Assembly (NCBI GenBank): GCA_039177505.1
Contig: JBCDFR010000001.1
Span: 62,001 to 126,000, forward strand
Source of the DNA: JABSQH01 sp039177505
Lineage (GTDB): Bacteria; Actinomycetota; Acidimicrobiia; Acidimicrobiales; Ilumatobacteraceae
DNA: 64,000 bases
Direction: 5' to 3'
The translations under genes and the position numbers were made by a program. Under the pieces are notes generated by a model. That model ran no database searches and had not been told where the DNA came from. It worked only from the letters and a program-made list of their open reading frames with translations. Shown piece by piece: positions 1 to 8,727 of the stretch (position 1 is the first letter of the stretch; the number at the start of each line of letters is the position of its first letter).

Positions 1-506
1 AGCTCGGCTCCGGCCGCCGCCTGTTGCGCAACGGCGCCGGTCGGGCTCCATACGTCTTCACAGATCGAGATGCCGACAGGAACCCCAGCAACGATGTACA
101 ACTCGAGCGGATCGGAACCCTCGCCCGGCACGAAGTAGCGGGCTTCATCGAAGACAGTCGAGTTGGGCAGCAGCCGTTTGTGGTAACGGCCGGCGACGTC
201 GCCACCCGTGCAGACGGCCGCGGCGTTGTACAGGTCGCGGCCGCGATCGACGAAGCCGACCACCGCTGCGCACCGCCGCGTGTGCACAGCGATCTTGGCC
301 AGCGCGTCGAGGTTGTCCTCTACGAATCCCGGTTTGAGCACGAGGTCCTCTGGCGGGTATCCGGTAACAGCCAACTCGGGGAACGCAACAATGTCGCAGC
401 CCGCTGCTTCGGCGCGGTCGTAGGCGTCGACGATCCGCTCGATGTTGCCCGTCAGGTCACCGACGGTGGGGTTGATCTGAGCGAGAGCAACGCGCACGGT
501 CGCCAT
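1..506 (-). CDS. nadE: NAD+ synthetase (glutamine-hydrolysing), N-terminal part
   Basis: The visible 168 residues are the nitrilase-fold glutaminase domain of glutamine-dependent NAD synthetase, which releases ammonia for amidation of nicotinic acid adenine dinucleotide in the cytoplasm. The Glu-Lys-Cys triad of this domain can be read: Glu44 in FPELAVTGYPPEDL, Lys110 in YHKRLLPN and Cys149 in ICEDVW. The gene starts at an ATG at 506 preceded by a TGAGGGC ribosome binding site and runs off the left edge, so the synthetase domain is outside the window. It is divergent from the acylase gene. The GYPPEDLVLKP signature argues for NadE rather than a generic nitrilase. Confidence 0.93.
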   Translation of the reverse strand, partial: MATVRVALAQINPTVGDLTGNIERIVDAYDRAEAAGCDIVAFPELAVTGYPPEDLVLKPGFVEDNLDALAKIAVHTRRCAAVVGFVDRGRDLYNAAAVCTGGDVAGRYHKRLLPNSTVFDEARYFVPGEGSDPLELYIVAGVPVGISICEDVWSPTGAVAQQAAAGAE

Positions 507-585
507 GCCCTCAGGCTACTGACGCCGCGAACCACGGCGCACGATCCGATGCGGTCGGCGTGGACCGATCTGGCACTATGACCAG

Positions 586-3171
586 GTGCGACGGACCCGA
601 ACGGTGATGATCACGATCGCCGTTGCGACGGTGTTTGCGGTCATCGTCGCCGCCTGCACCCCGGGCGAGGGCCCCGAGTCGATCCCACTCCCGACCTCGC
701 CCGACACAACCACCACGACGTCGACGACCACCACGTCGACGACCACAACGACCACGACGACGACCATCGTTCCCCCGACGTACGAGGCGACGATTCGGCG
801 CACCACCGATGGCGTCGCCCACATTCTCGCGGCCGATGGCGACGGTGCGATGTACGGCCAGGGCTGGGTGAGCGCCGAGGATCATGGCTGCACGCTGATC
901 GATCAGGTGCTCAAGGTGTACGGCGAGCGGTCAGCCAATCTTGGACCAGGCCCCGAAGGCGAGAACATCGAGAGCGACTTCGCCTGGCGGGCGATCGGTA
1001 TCGCCGAGATCGCCGAGGCCGACTTCGCCGAGGCACCGGCGACGCTCGTCGATGCCTACACCGCGTTCGCCGCCGGGTGGAACGACCATCTCGCAGCGAC
1101 CGGCCGTCGCGGACTGATCGGATGGTGCGGTGACACCGACTGGGTGCGACCGCTCGAGCCCGTCGAGATCTACGCCTACTCACGCTCGGTCGCGCTGTTG
1201 ATGTCGAGTGGTCAACTCGCGCCGTACTTGTCGAACGCTCAACCGCCGTCGCCCGAACTCGCCCAGGAGACGGCGGCCGAACCAACGCTGTTCGACCGGG
1301 CCGACATTGCCGAACGACTTCCAGAGTTCGGCCGCTTCGATCTCGGGAGCAACGGTTGGGCGGTCGGCCGCGATCGCACCGCCGATGCCGATGGACTGCT
1401 CGTCGCCAACCCGCATCTCCCGTGGGAGGGCGAGCTGCGGATGCATGAAGTGCAGCTCACCGTGCCGGGCTCCTATGACATCTACGGGGCCAACCTCGTC
1501 GGTGTACCCGGCATCGGCATCGGGTTCACATCAGGGGTTGCCTGGACCCACACCGTGTCGGCAGGGCATCGCTTCACGGCCTACTCGCTCGCCCTCGATC
1601 CCGCCGACCCGACGGCGTACCTCGTCGATGGTGTCTCGACACCGATGACGCCGGTCGACCACGAAGTCGAGATCTTGCGCGCCGACGGCACGATCGACAC
1701 CGAGATGCGCACGCTCTGGCGCAGCGAATACGGCCCGCTCCTCGACCTCCCCGGGATCGGCTGGAACGACACCGTTGCGGTCAGCTACCGCGACGCCAAC
1801 CTCGACAACAACGAGTTCATCGAGCAGTACCAGGCACTGCTGTCGGTCGAGAGTCTCGACGGGCTCGTCGGCGTGCACGAGGAATTCCAGGGCAACCCGA
1901 TGTTCAACGTCGTGGCCACCGGAGCCGACGGCACCGTCTGGTACGCCGACACGTCGGCGACTCCCAATCTGTCAGCCGCGGCGCAAACCGACTGGGTCAC
2001 ACAGCGCGAGCAGAACCCGTTCGTCGGTGCCGCCTTCGATCGCGGGATGGTGCTCCTCGACGGCTCGGTCTCGACCAACGACTGGGTGACGACGCCGGGG
2101 GCTCGCGACCCCGGTCTGATCCCTTGGTCGGGGTTCCCGATGGTCGAACGAACCGACTACGTGTTCAACTCGAACGAGAGCTATTGGGTCCCCAGCGCCG
2201 AGTTCACGCTCGATGCCTCGTCGGTTCTGCAAGGCGAGCGCGACATCCCTCAGTCGATGCGCTCACGACAAAGCGCGGCCGTACTCGGCAACGACAACGC
2301 TCTCGGTCTGGCCGGCGACGACAACCGGTTCACAGGAGTCGAGCTGCGCGATGCGACCTTCGACAACACCGCCGGGACCGCCCGGCTGTTGCGTGCATCG
2401 ACGGTGCAAGCGTGTCGGGCGACGCCGATTGTCGGCGTATCCGCGCTGCTCGACGGGTTCGGCGGCGAGATCCTGCCTGCCGCGTTCGTCGACGTCAGCG
2501 CGGCCTGCGACGTGCTCGACGAATGGGACGGCCGCTACGACCTCGACCGTGCCGGTGCCATCGTGTGGCGTGAGATGATGGCTCAGTTCACCGACGCCGA
2601 ACGGACGGCGCCCGGGCCCCTCTTCGCCGGACCGTTCAATCCACTCGACGCCACGACGACACCATCACAACCCAACCCCGACGCGACCCCGATCCTGATC
2701 GCTCTCGGCCGCGCCGTGCAGACCGTCGAGGCCGCCGGGTTCGGCGTCGACTCCACGCTCGGCGCTGCGCAGTTCACCGAACGCACCGAACAGCGCATCC
2801 CGCTCCACGGCGGAACCGACGCCGACGGGGTGACCAACATCGTCGAGTGGTCCACCCTGGCCGTGGAGTTGTTGTCGTCGACCGAGCCGACACCGGTGCG
2901 CGGCGAACCGATCGTTCCGACCAGTCCGATCCGCGGCGAGGGATACCCGGTCAACTTCGGCACGAGCTTCGTCATGACCGTCGCGTTCGGCGGCGCCGCC
3001 GGCCTCGAAGCGTGGGCACTGTTGACCTACGGCGAGACCGGCGACCGCGGGTCGTCGCTCTACGACCAACAGATGGTCCGCTTCAGCGAGAAGAACTGGC
3101 GTCGCATCGTCTTCACCGACGCGGAGATCGCTGCTGATCCCAACCTCACCGAACGAACGATCACCCGCTGA
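586..3171 (+). CDS. Penicillin acylase / acyl-homoserine-lactone acylase family lipoprotein
   Basis: This 861-residue protein belongs to the Ntn-hydrolase penicillin amidase family, whose members hydrolyse amide bonds of beta-lactams, N-acyl homoserine lactones or other acylated amines outside the cell. A signal peptide ends in the lipobox VAAC (Cys24), so the protein is probably a lipoprotein. A nearly pure Thr/Ser linker covers residues 41-60. The autocatalytic nucleophile is Ser255 in the motif GSNGWAV, giving an alpha chain of about 200 residues and a beta chain of about 600, as usual for the family. The start is the GTG at 586; an ATG lies 7 codons further on. The substrate cannot be deduced, and acylation of aculeacin-like or lactone substrates is equally possible. 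Confidence 0.85.
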   Translation: MRRTRTVMITIAVATVFAVIVAACTPGEGPESIPLPTSPDTTTTTSTTTTSTTTTTTTTTIVPPTYEATIRRTTDGVAHILAADGDGAMYGQGWVSAEDHGCTLIDQVLKVYGERSANLGPGPEGENIESDFAWRAIGIAEIAEADFAEAPATLVDAYTAFAAGWNDHLAATGRRGLIGWCGDTDWVRPLEPVEIYAYSRSVALLMSSGQLAPYLSNAQPPSPELAQETAAEPTLFDRADIAERLPEFGRFDLGSNGWAVGRDRTADADGLLVANPHLPWEGELRMHEVQLTVPGSYDIYGANLVGVPGIGIGFTSGVAWTHTVSAGHRFTAYSLALDPADPTAYLVDGVSTPMTPVDHEVEILRADGTIDTEMRTLWRSEYGPLLDLPGIGWNDTVAVSYRDANLDNNEFIEQYQALLSVESLDGLVGVHEEFQGNPMFNVVATGADGTVWYADTSATPNLSAAAQTDWVTQREQNPFVGAAFDRGMVLLDGSVSTNDWVTTPGARDPGLIPWSGFPMVERTDYVFNSNESYWVPSAEFTLDASSVLQGERDIPQSMRSRQSAAVLGNDNALGLAGDDNRFTGVELRDATFDNTAGTARLLRASTVQACRATPIVGVSALLDGFGGEILPAAFVDVSAACDVLDEWDGRYDLDRAGAIVWREMMAQFTDAERTAPGPLFAGPFNPLDATTTPSQPNPDATPILIALGRAVQTVEAAGFGVDSTLGAAQFTERTEQRIPLHGGTDADGVTNIVEWSTLAVELLSSTEPTPVRGEPIVPTSPIRGEGYPVNFGTSFVMTVAFGGAAGLEAWALLTYGETGDRGSSLYDQQMVRFSEKNWRRIVFTDAEIAADPNLTERTITR

Positions 3172-3172
3172 T

Positions 3173-3220
3173 TTCACACAGCGTTCACAATCGAGCAATC
3201 GCATCGTCACGGCCTATTGT
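3173..3220 (+). promoter_or_regulatory. Candidate GlnR operator and promoter of the type II glutamine synthetase gene
   Basis: Four five-base elements repeat exactly every 11 bases: TTCAC (3173), TTCAC (3184), GCAAT (3195) and GTCAC (3206). This is the a1-b1-a2-b2 spacing of actinobacterial GlnR boxes (gTnAC-n6-GaAAC, repeated). A plausible -10 element TATTGT follows at 3215-3220, which puts the start of transcription near 3227, roughly 95 bases before the gene. A GlnR-like gene lies 2.5 kb downstream. The spacing is observed; binding by GlnR is inferred. Confidence 0.5.
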
Positions 3221-3322
3221 GAGGATTCCGCATCGCTACCGGGTGGAGATTGCCGCTACGCACGGACGCGCCAGCGCTGCCCTGTCACCACCCCCGAATC
3301 ATCCCCGCAAGAGAGGACACCT

Positions 3323-4327
3323 GTGGTCTACAAGGCTGAGTACATCTGGATCGATGGCACCGAGCCAACTGCCAAGTTGCGCTCGAAGACGAAGATCCTG
3401 CCCGACGACGCCGAACTCCCGATCTGGGGTTTCGACGGTTCGAGCACCAACCAGGCCACTGGCGACAAGAGCGACTGCGTGCTCAAGCCGGTTGCGTCTT
3501 ATCCGGACCCGATCCGTGGTGGGAACGACAAGCTGGTGATGTGCGAAGTGATGCTCGTGTCGGGTAAGCCGCATCCGAGCAACACCCGCGCCGCTGCCGC
3601 CCGCACGGCCCGCAAGTACAAGAAGCACGAGTCGTTGTTCGGCATCGAGCAGGAATACACGTTCATGAAAGACGGGCGTCCCTACGGCTTCCCGCCAGCT
3701 GGTTACCCCGAGCCGCAGGGTGGCTACTACTGCGGTGTCGGCCATGACGAGATCTACGGTCGAGCGATCGTCGAGGATCACCTCGACGCTTGCATCGCCG
3801 CCGGCATCGGTGTCTCGGGTATCAACGCCGAAGTGATGCCCGGACAGTGGGAGTTCCAGGTCGGGCCGCTGAGCCCCCTCGACGTCGCCGACCAGCTGTG
3901 GATCTCTCGTTGGCTTTTGTACCGCATCGCTGAGGACTACGGCGTGTCCGTCACCATCGAAGCCAAGCCTGCCAAGGGCGACTGGAACGGCGCCGGCGCG
4001 CACACGAACTTCTCGACGATCGAGATGCGTGAGGACGGCGGCTACAAGTACATCGAGGCGGCCGCCAAGGCGCTCGGCAAGAAGGCCCAGGTGCACATCG
4101 AGAACTACGGCGTCGGCGTCGAGGATCGCCTCACCGGCGCTCACGAGACGCAGCGCTTCGACCAGTTCAGCTACGGCGTCTCCGACCGCGGTGCATCGAT
4201 TCGGATCCCGTGGCAGGTGGCCGTCGACAAGAAGGGCTACCTCGAAGACCGTCGTCCGAACGCCAACATGGATCCCTACGTGGTCACGCGGCTGGTGGTC
4301 GACACCGTCTGCTCGGCGATGAAGTAA
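3323..4327 (+). CDS. glnII: Glutamine synthetase type II (eukaryote-like)
   Basis: The 334-residue protein makes glutamine from glutamate, ammonia and ATP in the cytoplasm. It is of the short GSII class found in plants, animals, rhizobia and some actinobacteria: it begins with the beta-grasp segment and the GFDGSST signature, then carries FGIEQEYT, GINAEVMPGQWEFQ, NGAGAHTNFST and the C-terminal RRPNANMDPY block. The start is a GTG at 3323 behind a GAGAGG ribosome binding site. GSII enzymes are not adenylylated, so control is expected at transcription, in line with the candidate GlnR operator upstream. A strong terminator follows the gene, separating it from the type I enzyme. Confidence 0.96.
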   Translation: MVYKAEYIWIDGTEPTAKLRSKTKILPDDAELPIWGFDGSSTNQATGDKSDCVLKPVASYPDPIRGGNDKLVMCEVMLVSGKPHPSNTRAAAARTARKYKKHESLFGIEQEYTFMKDGRPYGFPPAGYPEPQGGYYCGVGHDEIYGRAIVEDHLDACIAAGIGVSGINAEVMPGQWEFQVGPLSPLDVADQLWISRWLLYRIAEDYGVSVTIEAKPAKGDWNGAGAHTNFSTIEMREDGGYKYIEAAAKALGKKAQVHIENYGVGVEDRLTGAHETQRFDQFSYGVSDRGASIRIPWQVAVDKKGYLEDRRPNANMDPYVVTRLVVDTVCSAMK

Positions 4328-4368
4328 CCGATCCGACCTCGCACCGATCGCCGGTCGGTCGATGTGGA

Positions 4369-4405
4369 CAGGGCGGGGGGCTCCGGCTCCCCGCCCTGTT
4401 TCGTT
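4369..4405 (+). terminator. Rho-independent terminator after glnII
   Basis: A 10-base-pair perfect stem (CAGGGCGGGG at 4369-4378 with CCCCGCCCTG at 4389-4398) with a 10-base loop is followed by TTTCGTT. It ends the glnII transcript about 40 bases after the stop codon. Its presence inside the open frame upstream of the next gene also argues against a far-upstream start for that gene. Confidence 0.8.
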
Positions 4406-4456
4406 CCCCGCGTTGCCCCCGCGGTTCCCCCACGACAAACTCATGAGGTGACGGAG

Positions 4457-5794
4457 ATGCGCGAACACCAGCGCGACTACGTATTGCGAAGCGTCGAAGA
4501 GCGCGGAGTGCGCTTGGTCAGGCTGTGGTTCACCGACGTGCTCGGCACGCTCAAGAGTCTGGCGATCACGCCAGCCGAACTCGAGAACGCGCTCGACGAC
4601 GGGATGACCTTCGACGGGTCGTCGATCGACGGGTTCTCGCGCGTGCAAGAGTCCGACGTGCTGGCGATGCCCGACCCCGACACGTTCGAACTGTTGCCGT
4701 GGGGCGGCTCACAAACCCCCGAAGCGCGCATCTTCTGCGACATCCATCGCCTCGACGGCACCCCGTTCGAAGGAGACCCTCGTCAGGTGCTGCGCCGCCA
4801 CGTGCGCGACGCCCACGACGCCGGATTCACCTTCTACATCGCTCCCGACGTGGAGTTCTTCTACTTCGAGCCAACCGAGCCCGGGAAGCCACCGACACCG
4901 ATCGACGGTGGCGGCTACTTCGATCTGACCAACACCGACGTCACAAGTCAGCTCCGGAAGCGAACGATCCGCACGCTCGAGTCGATGGGCTTGCCCGTCG
5001 AGTACAGCTTCCACGAAGACGCCCCTGGCCAGCAGGAGATCGACCTCCGCCACACCGATGCGCTCACGATGGCCGATGGCATTATGACGTTCCGGGTGGC
5101 GGTCCGCGAGGTCGCCGCCCGTGAGGGCGTCTACGCCACGTTCATGCCAAAACCCCTCGAAGGAGTGCAGGGCTCGGGGATGCACGTGCACATGTCGCTG
5201 TTCACCGACGACCGCAACGCGTTCTACGACGGCGACGACGAATACCACCTGTCCGACCTGGCCAAATCGTTCATGGCCGGCCTGCTGCGCCATGCTGCTG
5301 AGATCACGGCCGTCACCAACCAAACCGTGAACAGCTATAAACGGCTGGTGCCGGGCTTCGAGGCGCCGGTGCACGTCAGCTGGGCGCGCAACAATCGCAG
5401 TGGTCTGATCCGCGTGCCGATCGCCAAGCGCGGCAACCCGTTCGCCACACGACTCGAGTATCGATCGTCCGATCCGGCCTGCAATCCGTATCTCGCGTTT
5501 TCGCTGATGTTGGCCGCCGGCATGCGCGGCGTACGCGAGGGTTATGAGCTGCCGGACGAGGCCGACGCCAACCTGTTCGAGATCGACGAAGAGGTGCTCA
5601 CCAAGCTGGGAATCGCCCAGTTGCCGCAATCACTCGCCGAAGCCCTGGCCACGATGGAACGCTCCGAGCTGGTGCACGACGCACTCGGTGAACACATCTT
5701 CGAATGGTTCCTGCGGAACAAGCGCAGCGAATGGCGTGAGTACAAAACCCACGTCAGCGCATTCGAACTCGATCGGTACCTGAACGCCCTATGA
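4457..5794 (+). CDS. glnA: Glutamine synthetase type I, GlnA2-like, no adenylylation tyrosine
   Basis: A 445-residue GSI enzyme or GSI-like ligase. It shows the N-terminal TFDGSSIDGF block, the substrate motif GSGMHVHMS, the ATP-binding KRGNPFATRLEYR and the C-terminal RYLNAL. At the position where adenylylated enzymes carry NLYDLP this protein reads ANLFEIDEE, so the usual regulatory tyrosine is absent, as in short GlnA2-type enzymes. The start is taken as the ATG at 4457, six bases after AGGTG; an upstream in-frame GTG at 4364 lies inside the glnII terminator and is rejected. The gene overlaps the following regulator by four bases (ATGA), so the two are translationally coupled. A gamma-glutamyl-polyamine synthetase role is possible in this subfamily. 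Confidence 0.92.
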   Translation: MREHQRDYVLRSVEERGVRLVRLWFTDVLGTLKSLAITPAELENALDDGMTFDGSSIDGFSRVQESDVLAMPDPDTFELLPWGGSQTPEARIFCDIHRLDGTPFEGDPRQVLRRHVRDAHDAGFTFYIAPDVEFFYFEPTEPGKPPTPIDGGGYFDLTNTDVTSQLRKRTIRTLESMGLPVEYSFHEDAPGQQEIDLRHTDALTMADGIMTFRVAVREVAAREGVYATFMPKPLEGVQGSGMHVHMSLFTDDRNAFYDGDDEYHLSDLAKSFMAGLLRHAAEITAVTNQTVNSYKRLVPGFEAPVHVSWARNNRSGLIRVPIAKRGNPFATRLEYRSSDPACNPYLAFSLMLAAGMRGVREGYELPDEADANLFEIDEEVLTKLGIAQLPQSLAEALATMERSELVHDALGEHIFEWFLRNKRSEWREYKTHVSAFELDRYLNAL

Positions 5795-6480
5795 CCGACC
5801 CGACCCGGATGCTGGTGGTCGCCCCCGACCCGGCGAGTCCGGAGTTGGCGCGCACCCTCGATCTCGCCGGCTATTCGTGGAAGGCGGTCCCAGCGGGCGA
5901 GCAGCCAGATGAGCACGCTCCCGAGGCGGGATGGGCCGGGGCTGTCGTCGAGTTGAGTGACGACCCCGAGTCCGGTTGGGCCTTTCTTCGAGCGCTGCGC
6001 CGCAGCGAGCCACCGACGCCGACGCTCTTGCTCGTCAGTGGTGGCCAGCTCAGCGAGCTCGAGCATCGAGACCAGTTGTTCGACGACTTCTGTCTCACGC
6101 CGTTCCACCCCGCCGAGCTCGAGGCTCGGCTGCGCCATCTGTTAACGGCCCACGTCGAAGTCCATCGCGCTGACCTCGTCGAGTATCTCGAGCTGTCATT
6201 GAATCTCGAGACGTACCAGGCATCGATCGGGGGACGTCCGCTCGACATGACGTTCATGGAGTACGAGTTGCTCAAGTTCCTCGCCCAGAACCCCGGCAAG
6301 GTGTTCACCCGTGAGATCCTGCTCAGCCGGGTGTGGGGGTATGAGTACTACGGCGGTGCACGCACCGTCGACGTCCATGTGCGGCGGCTGCGAGCGAAGC
6401 TCGGCGAAGAGCACGCCAGCTTGATCCAGACCGTGCGTTCGGTCGGCTACCGCTTCGGTCAGTCCCGCTGGGAAGGCTGA
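5791..6480 (+). CDS. glnR: GlnR-like orphan OmpR-family regulator
   Basis: This 229-residue protein has an N-terminal receiver-like domain (about 1-120) and a C-terminal OmpR winged helix with the blocks DMTFMEYELLKFLAQ, RVWGYEYYGG, RTVDVHVRRLRAK and TVRSVGYRF. The winged helix closely resembles actinobacterial GlnR, the master activator/repressor of nitrogen genes. The receiver domain has no clear phospho-acceptor aspartate: the expected region reads AVVELSDDPES. Phosphorylation-independent receivers are known for GlnR. The gene is coupled to glnA by an ATGA overlap, and no histidine kinase is adjacent. Mtr- or Reg-type regulators are the alternatives, but context and the atypical receiver favour GlnR. 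Confidence 0.82.
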   Translation: MTDPTRMLVVAPDPASPELARTLDLAGYSWKAVPAGEQPDEHAPEAGWAGAVVELSDDPESGWAFLRALRRSEPPTPTLLLVSGGQLSELEHRDQLFDDFCLTPFHPAELEARLRHLLTAHVEVHRADLVEYLELSLNLETYQASIGGRPLDMTFMEYELLKFLAQNPGKVFTREILLSRVWGYEYYGGARTVDVHVRRLRAKLGEEHASLIQTVRSVGYRFGQSRWEG

Positions 6481-6490
6481 CCTCTCACCC

Positions 6491-6525
6491 AAATACCGGG
6501 GAAAACGTGCAAAAAACGCACGAAA
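6491..6525. repeat. Partial copy A of the dispersed 50-base hairpin repeat
   Basis: Downstream of the GlnR-like gene the sequence AAATACCGGGG is followed by a hairpin CGTGC / GCACG. This matches the first 30 or so bases of the 50-base repeats at 43865, 43937 and 52086, but the tail (GAACAG) is missing and the hairpin loop is A-rich. It may act as a structure after the glnA-glnR transcript, although no T tract follows. Confidence 0.55.
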
Positions 6526-6549
6526 TCCGCGGGATTTCCGCCGGACGGG

Positions 6550-7275
6550 TCAGCGGTCGAGAAAGGCGCGGGTCGAATCGGTCACGACGAACGCGAAGGT
6601 GTCCGCGCCGCTGTCGGTAGTGTGCACTCCGTCGCCGACGAGCACACCATCGGCTCCAGCGAACTCGGTCCACGGCGCCACGACCGCATTGCCTCGCCTG
6701 GCGAGCCGCTCACGGATGATCGCATTGACCTGTGCCGCTTCATCGGGCCTGTCACGGAAGAACACGTCGACCCACACGAGCGGAACATCGTCGGGAACTG
6801 CGTCGAGCACCTCGTCGACCGCACCGGCGATCTCTTCGGCGCTGGCGTACTGACCGACGTCGTTGGTCCCCAGTGCGACGATCCACAGTTCGTCGTCGTG
6901 CTGGCCGTCGTCACCGGAGGCGATGAACGCGGCGACCGAAGAGCCAGCCGGATTGTCGACAATGTCGCGGGAGATGCGTTTGCCCGGCATCGCATCGATC
7001 GTCACGTCGTCGAAGCCCAATTCGGTGAACCGCGACTCGATCTCGGGCACCGCACCGTAGGTGATCGAGTCGCCGATCATCACGATCGTCTCGACATCGT
7101 CAGCACTCTCAGCGACTCCGTCAATCCCACCGACCGTGCCATCGATGTTCGAGCCGAGGCCGATCGTGGCGGGAGCGCCATTGTTGGAGGCGACGCTCTC
7201 GTCTCCGCCGCAGCCAGCGGTAACAACGACGGCAGCGGCAGCCGCGAGCGCGACAGCGTGTCGGGGGGACAACAC
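6550..7275 (-). CDS. SGNH/GDSL-family hydrolase lipoprotein
   Basis: A secreted esterase-like protein of 241 residues. The N-terminus carries a hydrophobic segment ending in TAGC, a lipobox. The SGNH blocks are visible: block I MIGDSITYG with the nucleophile serine, block III ALGTND, and block V DGVHTTDSG with the catalytic Asp/His pair. The start is the GTG at 7275, chosen because the signal peptide begins there; the open frame continues upstream but is low quality and antisense to the next gene. The substrate is unknown; deacetylation of surface polysaccharide or lipid esters is typical for the family. Confidence 0.85.
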   Translation of the reverse strand: MLSPRHAVALAAAAAVVVTAGCGGDESVASNNGAPATIGLGSNIDGTVGGIDGVAESADDVETIVMIGDSITYGAVPEIESRFTELGFDDVTIDAMPGKRISRDIVDNPAGSSVAAFIASGDDGQHDDELWIVALGTNDVGQYASAEEIAGAVDEVLDAVPDDVPLVWVDVFFRDRPDEAAQVNAIIRERLARRGNAVVAPWTEFAGADGVLVGDGVHTTDSGADTFAFVVTDSTRAFLDR

Positions 7276-7343
7276 GCCTGACAGTTTGGCGGGAACAGCG
7301 CGCGAGCGGACGTCAATCGACAAGGTTCTCAGCGGCCGAGCCG

Positions 7344-8720
7344 TCAGGCGTGATGTTGCATCGCCTCGGCAGCGACGCGGTGTGCGTCGAGCATTTCGTC
7401 GACGCCGGGATGCACCAGCGCACCATCGCGAACGATCGCTCGCCCGTCGACCACCGTGTGCCGTACCGGAGCCGGGCCGCAGCGCAACCACGCCTCGACC
7501 GGGTCGGCGTGCGCACCAGCGTATGCCGGTCCGACCTGCGGCCACACAGCGACGTCGGCGACCGCACCGGGGGTCAGTGTGCCCAGTTCATCGGTGCGGC
7601 CGAGACACGCGGCGCCGCCGAGCGTCGCCGCCTCGAGAATGGTCCGCGCGTCGCTCGCGTGGGCGCCGTCGCGCCACCTCGACAACAGCATCGCCTGACG
7701 CGCCTCGAGCCACATCGATCCGGCGTCGGCCGACGACGAGCCGTCGACACCGATTCCGACCGGACATCCAGCCGACCGCAGCGCGTTGATCGCCGCGACG
7801 CCCGACGACAGGATGAGGTTGCTCGACGGGCAATGGGCCACCCCGACTCCGGCGTTTCCGAGGCGGGTGATCTCCTCACTGGTCGGCGTTACGCAGTGCG
7901 CCACCCACGTGCGGTCGGTGCACCACCCGGTGCGCTCGAGGTAGTCGACCGGGCGGCAGCCGAACTGCTCCAGGCTGAACGCGTCGTCTTGGTCGTTCTC
8001 CGCGAAGTGTGTGTGCAAGCGTACGTCGAGTCGCTCGGCCAGCGCCGCCGATTCGGCCATCAACCGCTCAGTGACACTAAACGGTGAGCACGGTGCGATC
8101 GCGACACGCACCATCGCACCGAACGCCGGATCGTGGTGGCGGGTCACCGCGAGCTCCGCAGCGGCCAGTGCTTCGTCGTCGTCGAGCACGATGTCGTCGG
8201 GCGGCAGACCACCGTCCTTGCGCGACAGCGACATCGAGCCATGCGTCGGATGGAAACGCAGGCCAAGATCGCTGGCCGCATCGATCGACGCCGCGAGCAC
8301 GTCACCGCCACGACGCGGATGTATGTAGAGATGGTCGCTCGACGTGGTGCACCCAGATAAGGCGAGTTCAGCCAAACCGATCCACGCCGACAGATACGCG
8401 CCGTCGGCGTCGAGTTGCCGCCACACCGGGTACAGCGACGTCAACCAGCCGAACAGTGGCTCGCTGGTCATCACCGGATGCGACCGGGTGAGGTTCTGAT
8501 AGAGGTGATGGTGGGTGTTGACGAGCCCGGGGGTGACCAGGCAGTCGCTGGCGTCGAGTGTCTCGGTTGCCGCAGGTGGCGGTCCGGTGCCGACCTCGGC
8601 GATGCGTCCCGCATCGATCGCCACCCACCCGCCAGCGAGTTCCCGGCGATCGGCGTCGACCGTGGCGATGTGGCGCGCGTTGTCAATCAACAGGTCGACC
8701 GGAGCCGAAGACGCCGCCAC
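7344..8720 (-). CDS. 8-oxoguanine deaminase / atrazine-chlorohydrolase-like amidohydrolase
   Basis: The 458-residue protein is a cytoplasmic metal-dependent amidohydrolase of the ATZ/TRZ branch, which deaminates or dechlorinates purine-like and triazine rings. The metal ligands are visible: the HxH pair in PGLVNTHHHLYQN, His in LHTHFAEN, His in WVAHCV and Asp in GIGVDGSSS. The PGLVNTHHHLYQNLTR block and the LFGWLTSLYP segment resemble 8-oxoguanine deaminases, which feed uric acid into purine breakdown. The start is a GTG at 8720, seven bases after the stop of the small membrane protein gene. Hydroxyatrazine- or guanine-deaminase-like activity cannot be excluded. Confidence 0.82.
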   Translation of the reverse strand: MAASSAPVDLLIDNARHIATVDADRRELAGGWVAIDAGRIAEVGTGPPPAATETLDASDCLVTPGLVNTHHHLYQNLTRSHPVMTSEPLFGWLTSLYPVWRQLDADGAYLSAWIGLAELALSGCTTSSDHLYIHPRRGGDVLAASIDAASDLGLRFHPTHGSMSLSRKDGGLPPDDIVLDDDEALAAAELAVTRHHDPAFGAMVRVAIAPCSPFSVTERLMAESAALAERLDVRLHTHFAENDQDDAFSLEQFGCRPVDYLERTGWCTDRTWVAHCVTPTSEEITRLGNAGVGVAHCPSSNLILSSGVAAINALRSAGCPVGIGVDGSSSADAGSMWLEARQAMLLSRWRDGAHASDARTILEAATLGGAACLGRTDELGTLTPGAVADVAVWPQVGPAYAGAHADPVEAWLRCGPAPVRHTVVDGRAIVRDGALVHPGVDEMLDAHRVAAEAMQHHA

Positions 8721-8727
8721 GGTGCGC

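Noticed and set aside
4364..4456. N-terminal extension of 31 codons for the type I glutamine synthetase
   Set aside because: It would start inside the glnII terminator hairpin, and the family begins at the ATG at 4457, which has its own ribosome binding site.
3299..4648. Minus-strand frame of 449 codons over glnII and the glnA start
   Set aside because: Antisense to a clearly recognised glutamine synthetase; composition typical of a shadow frame.
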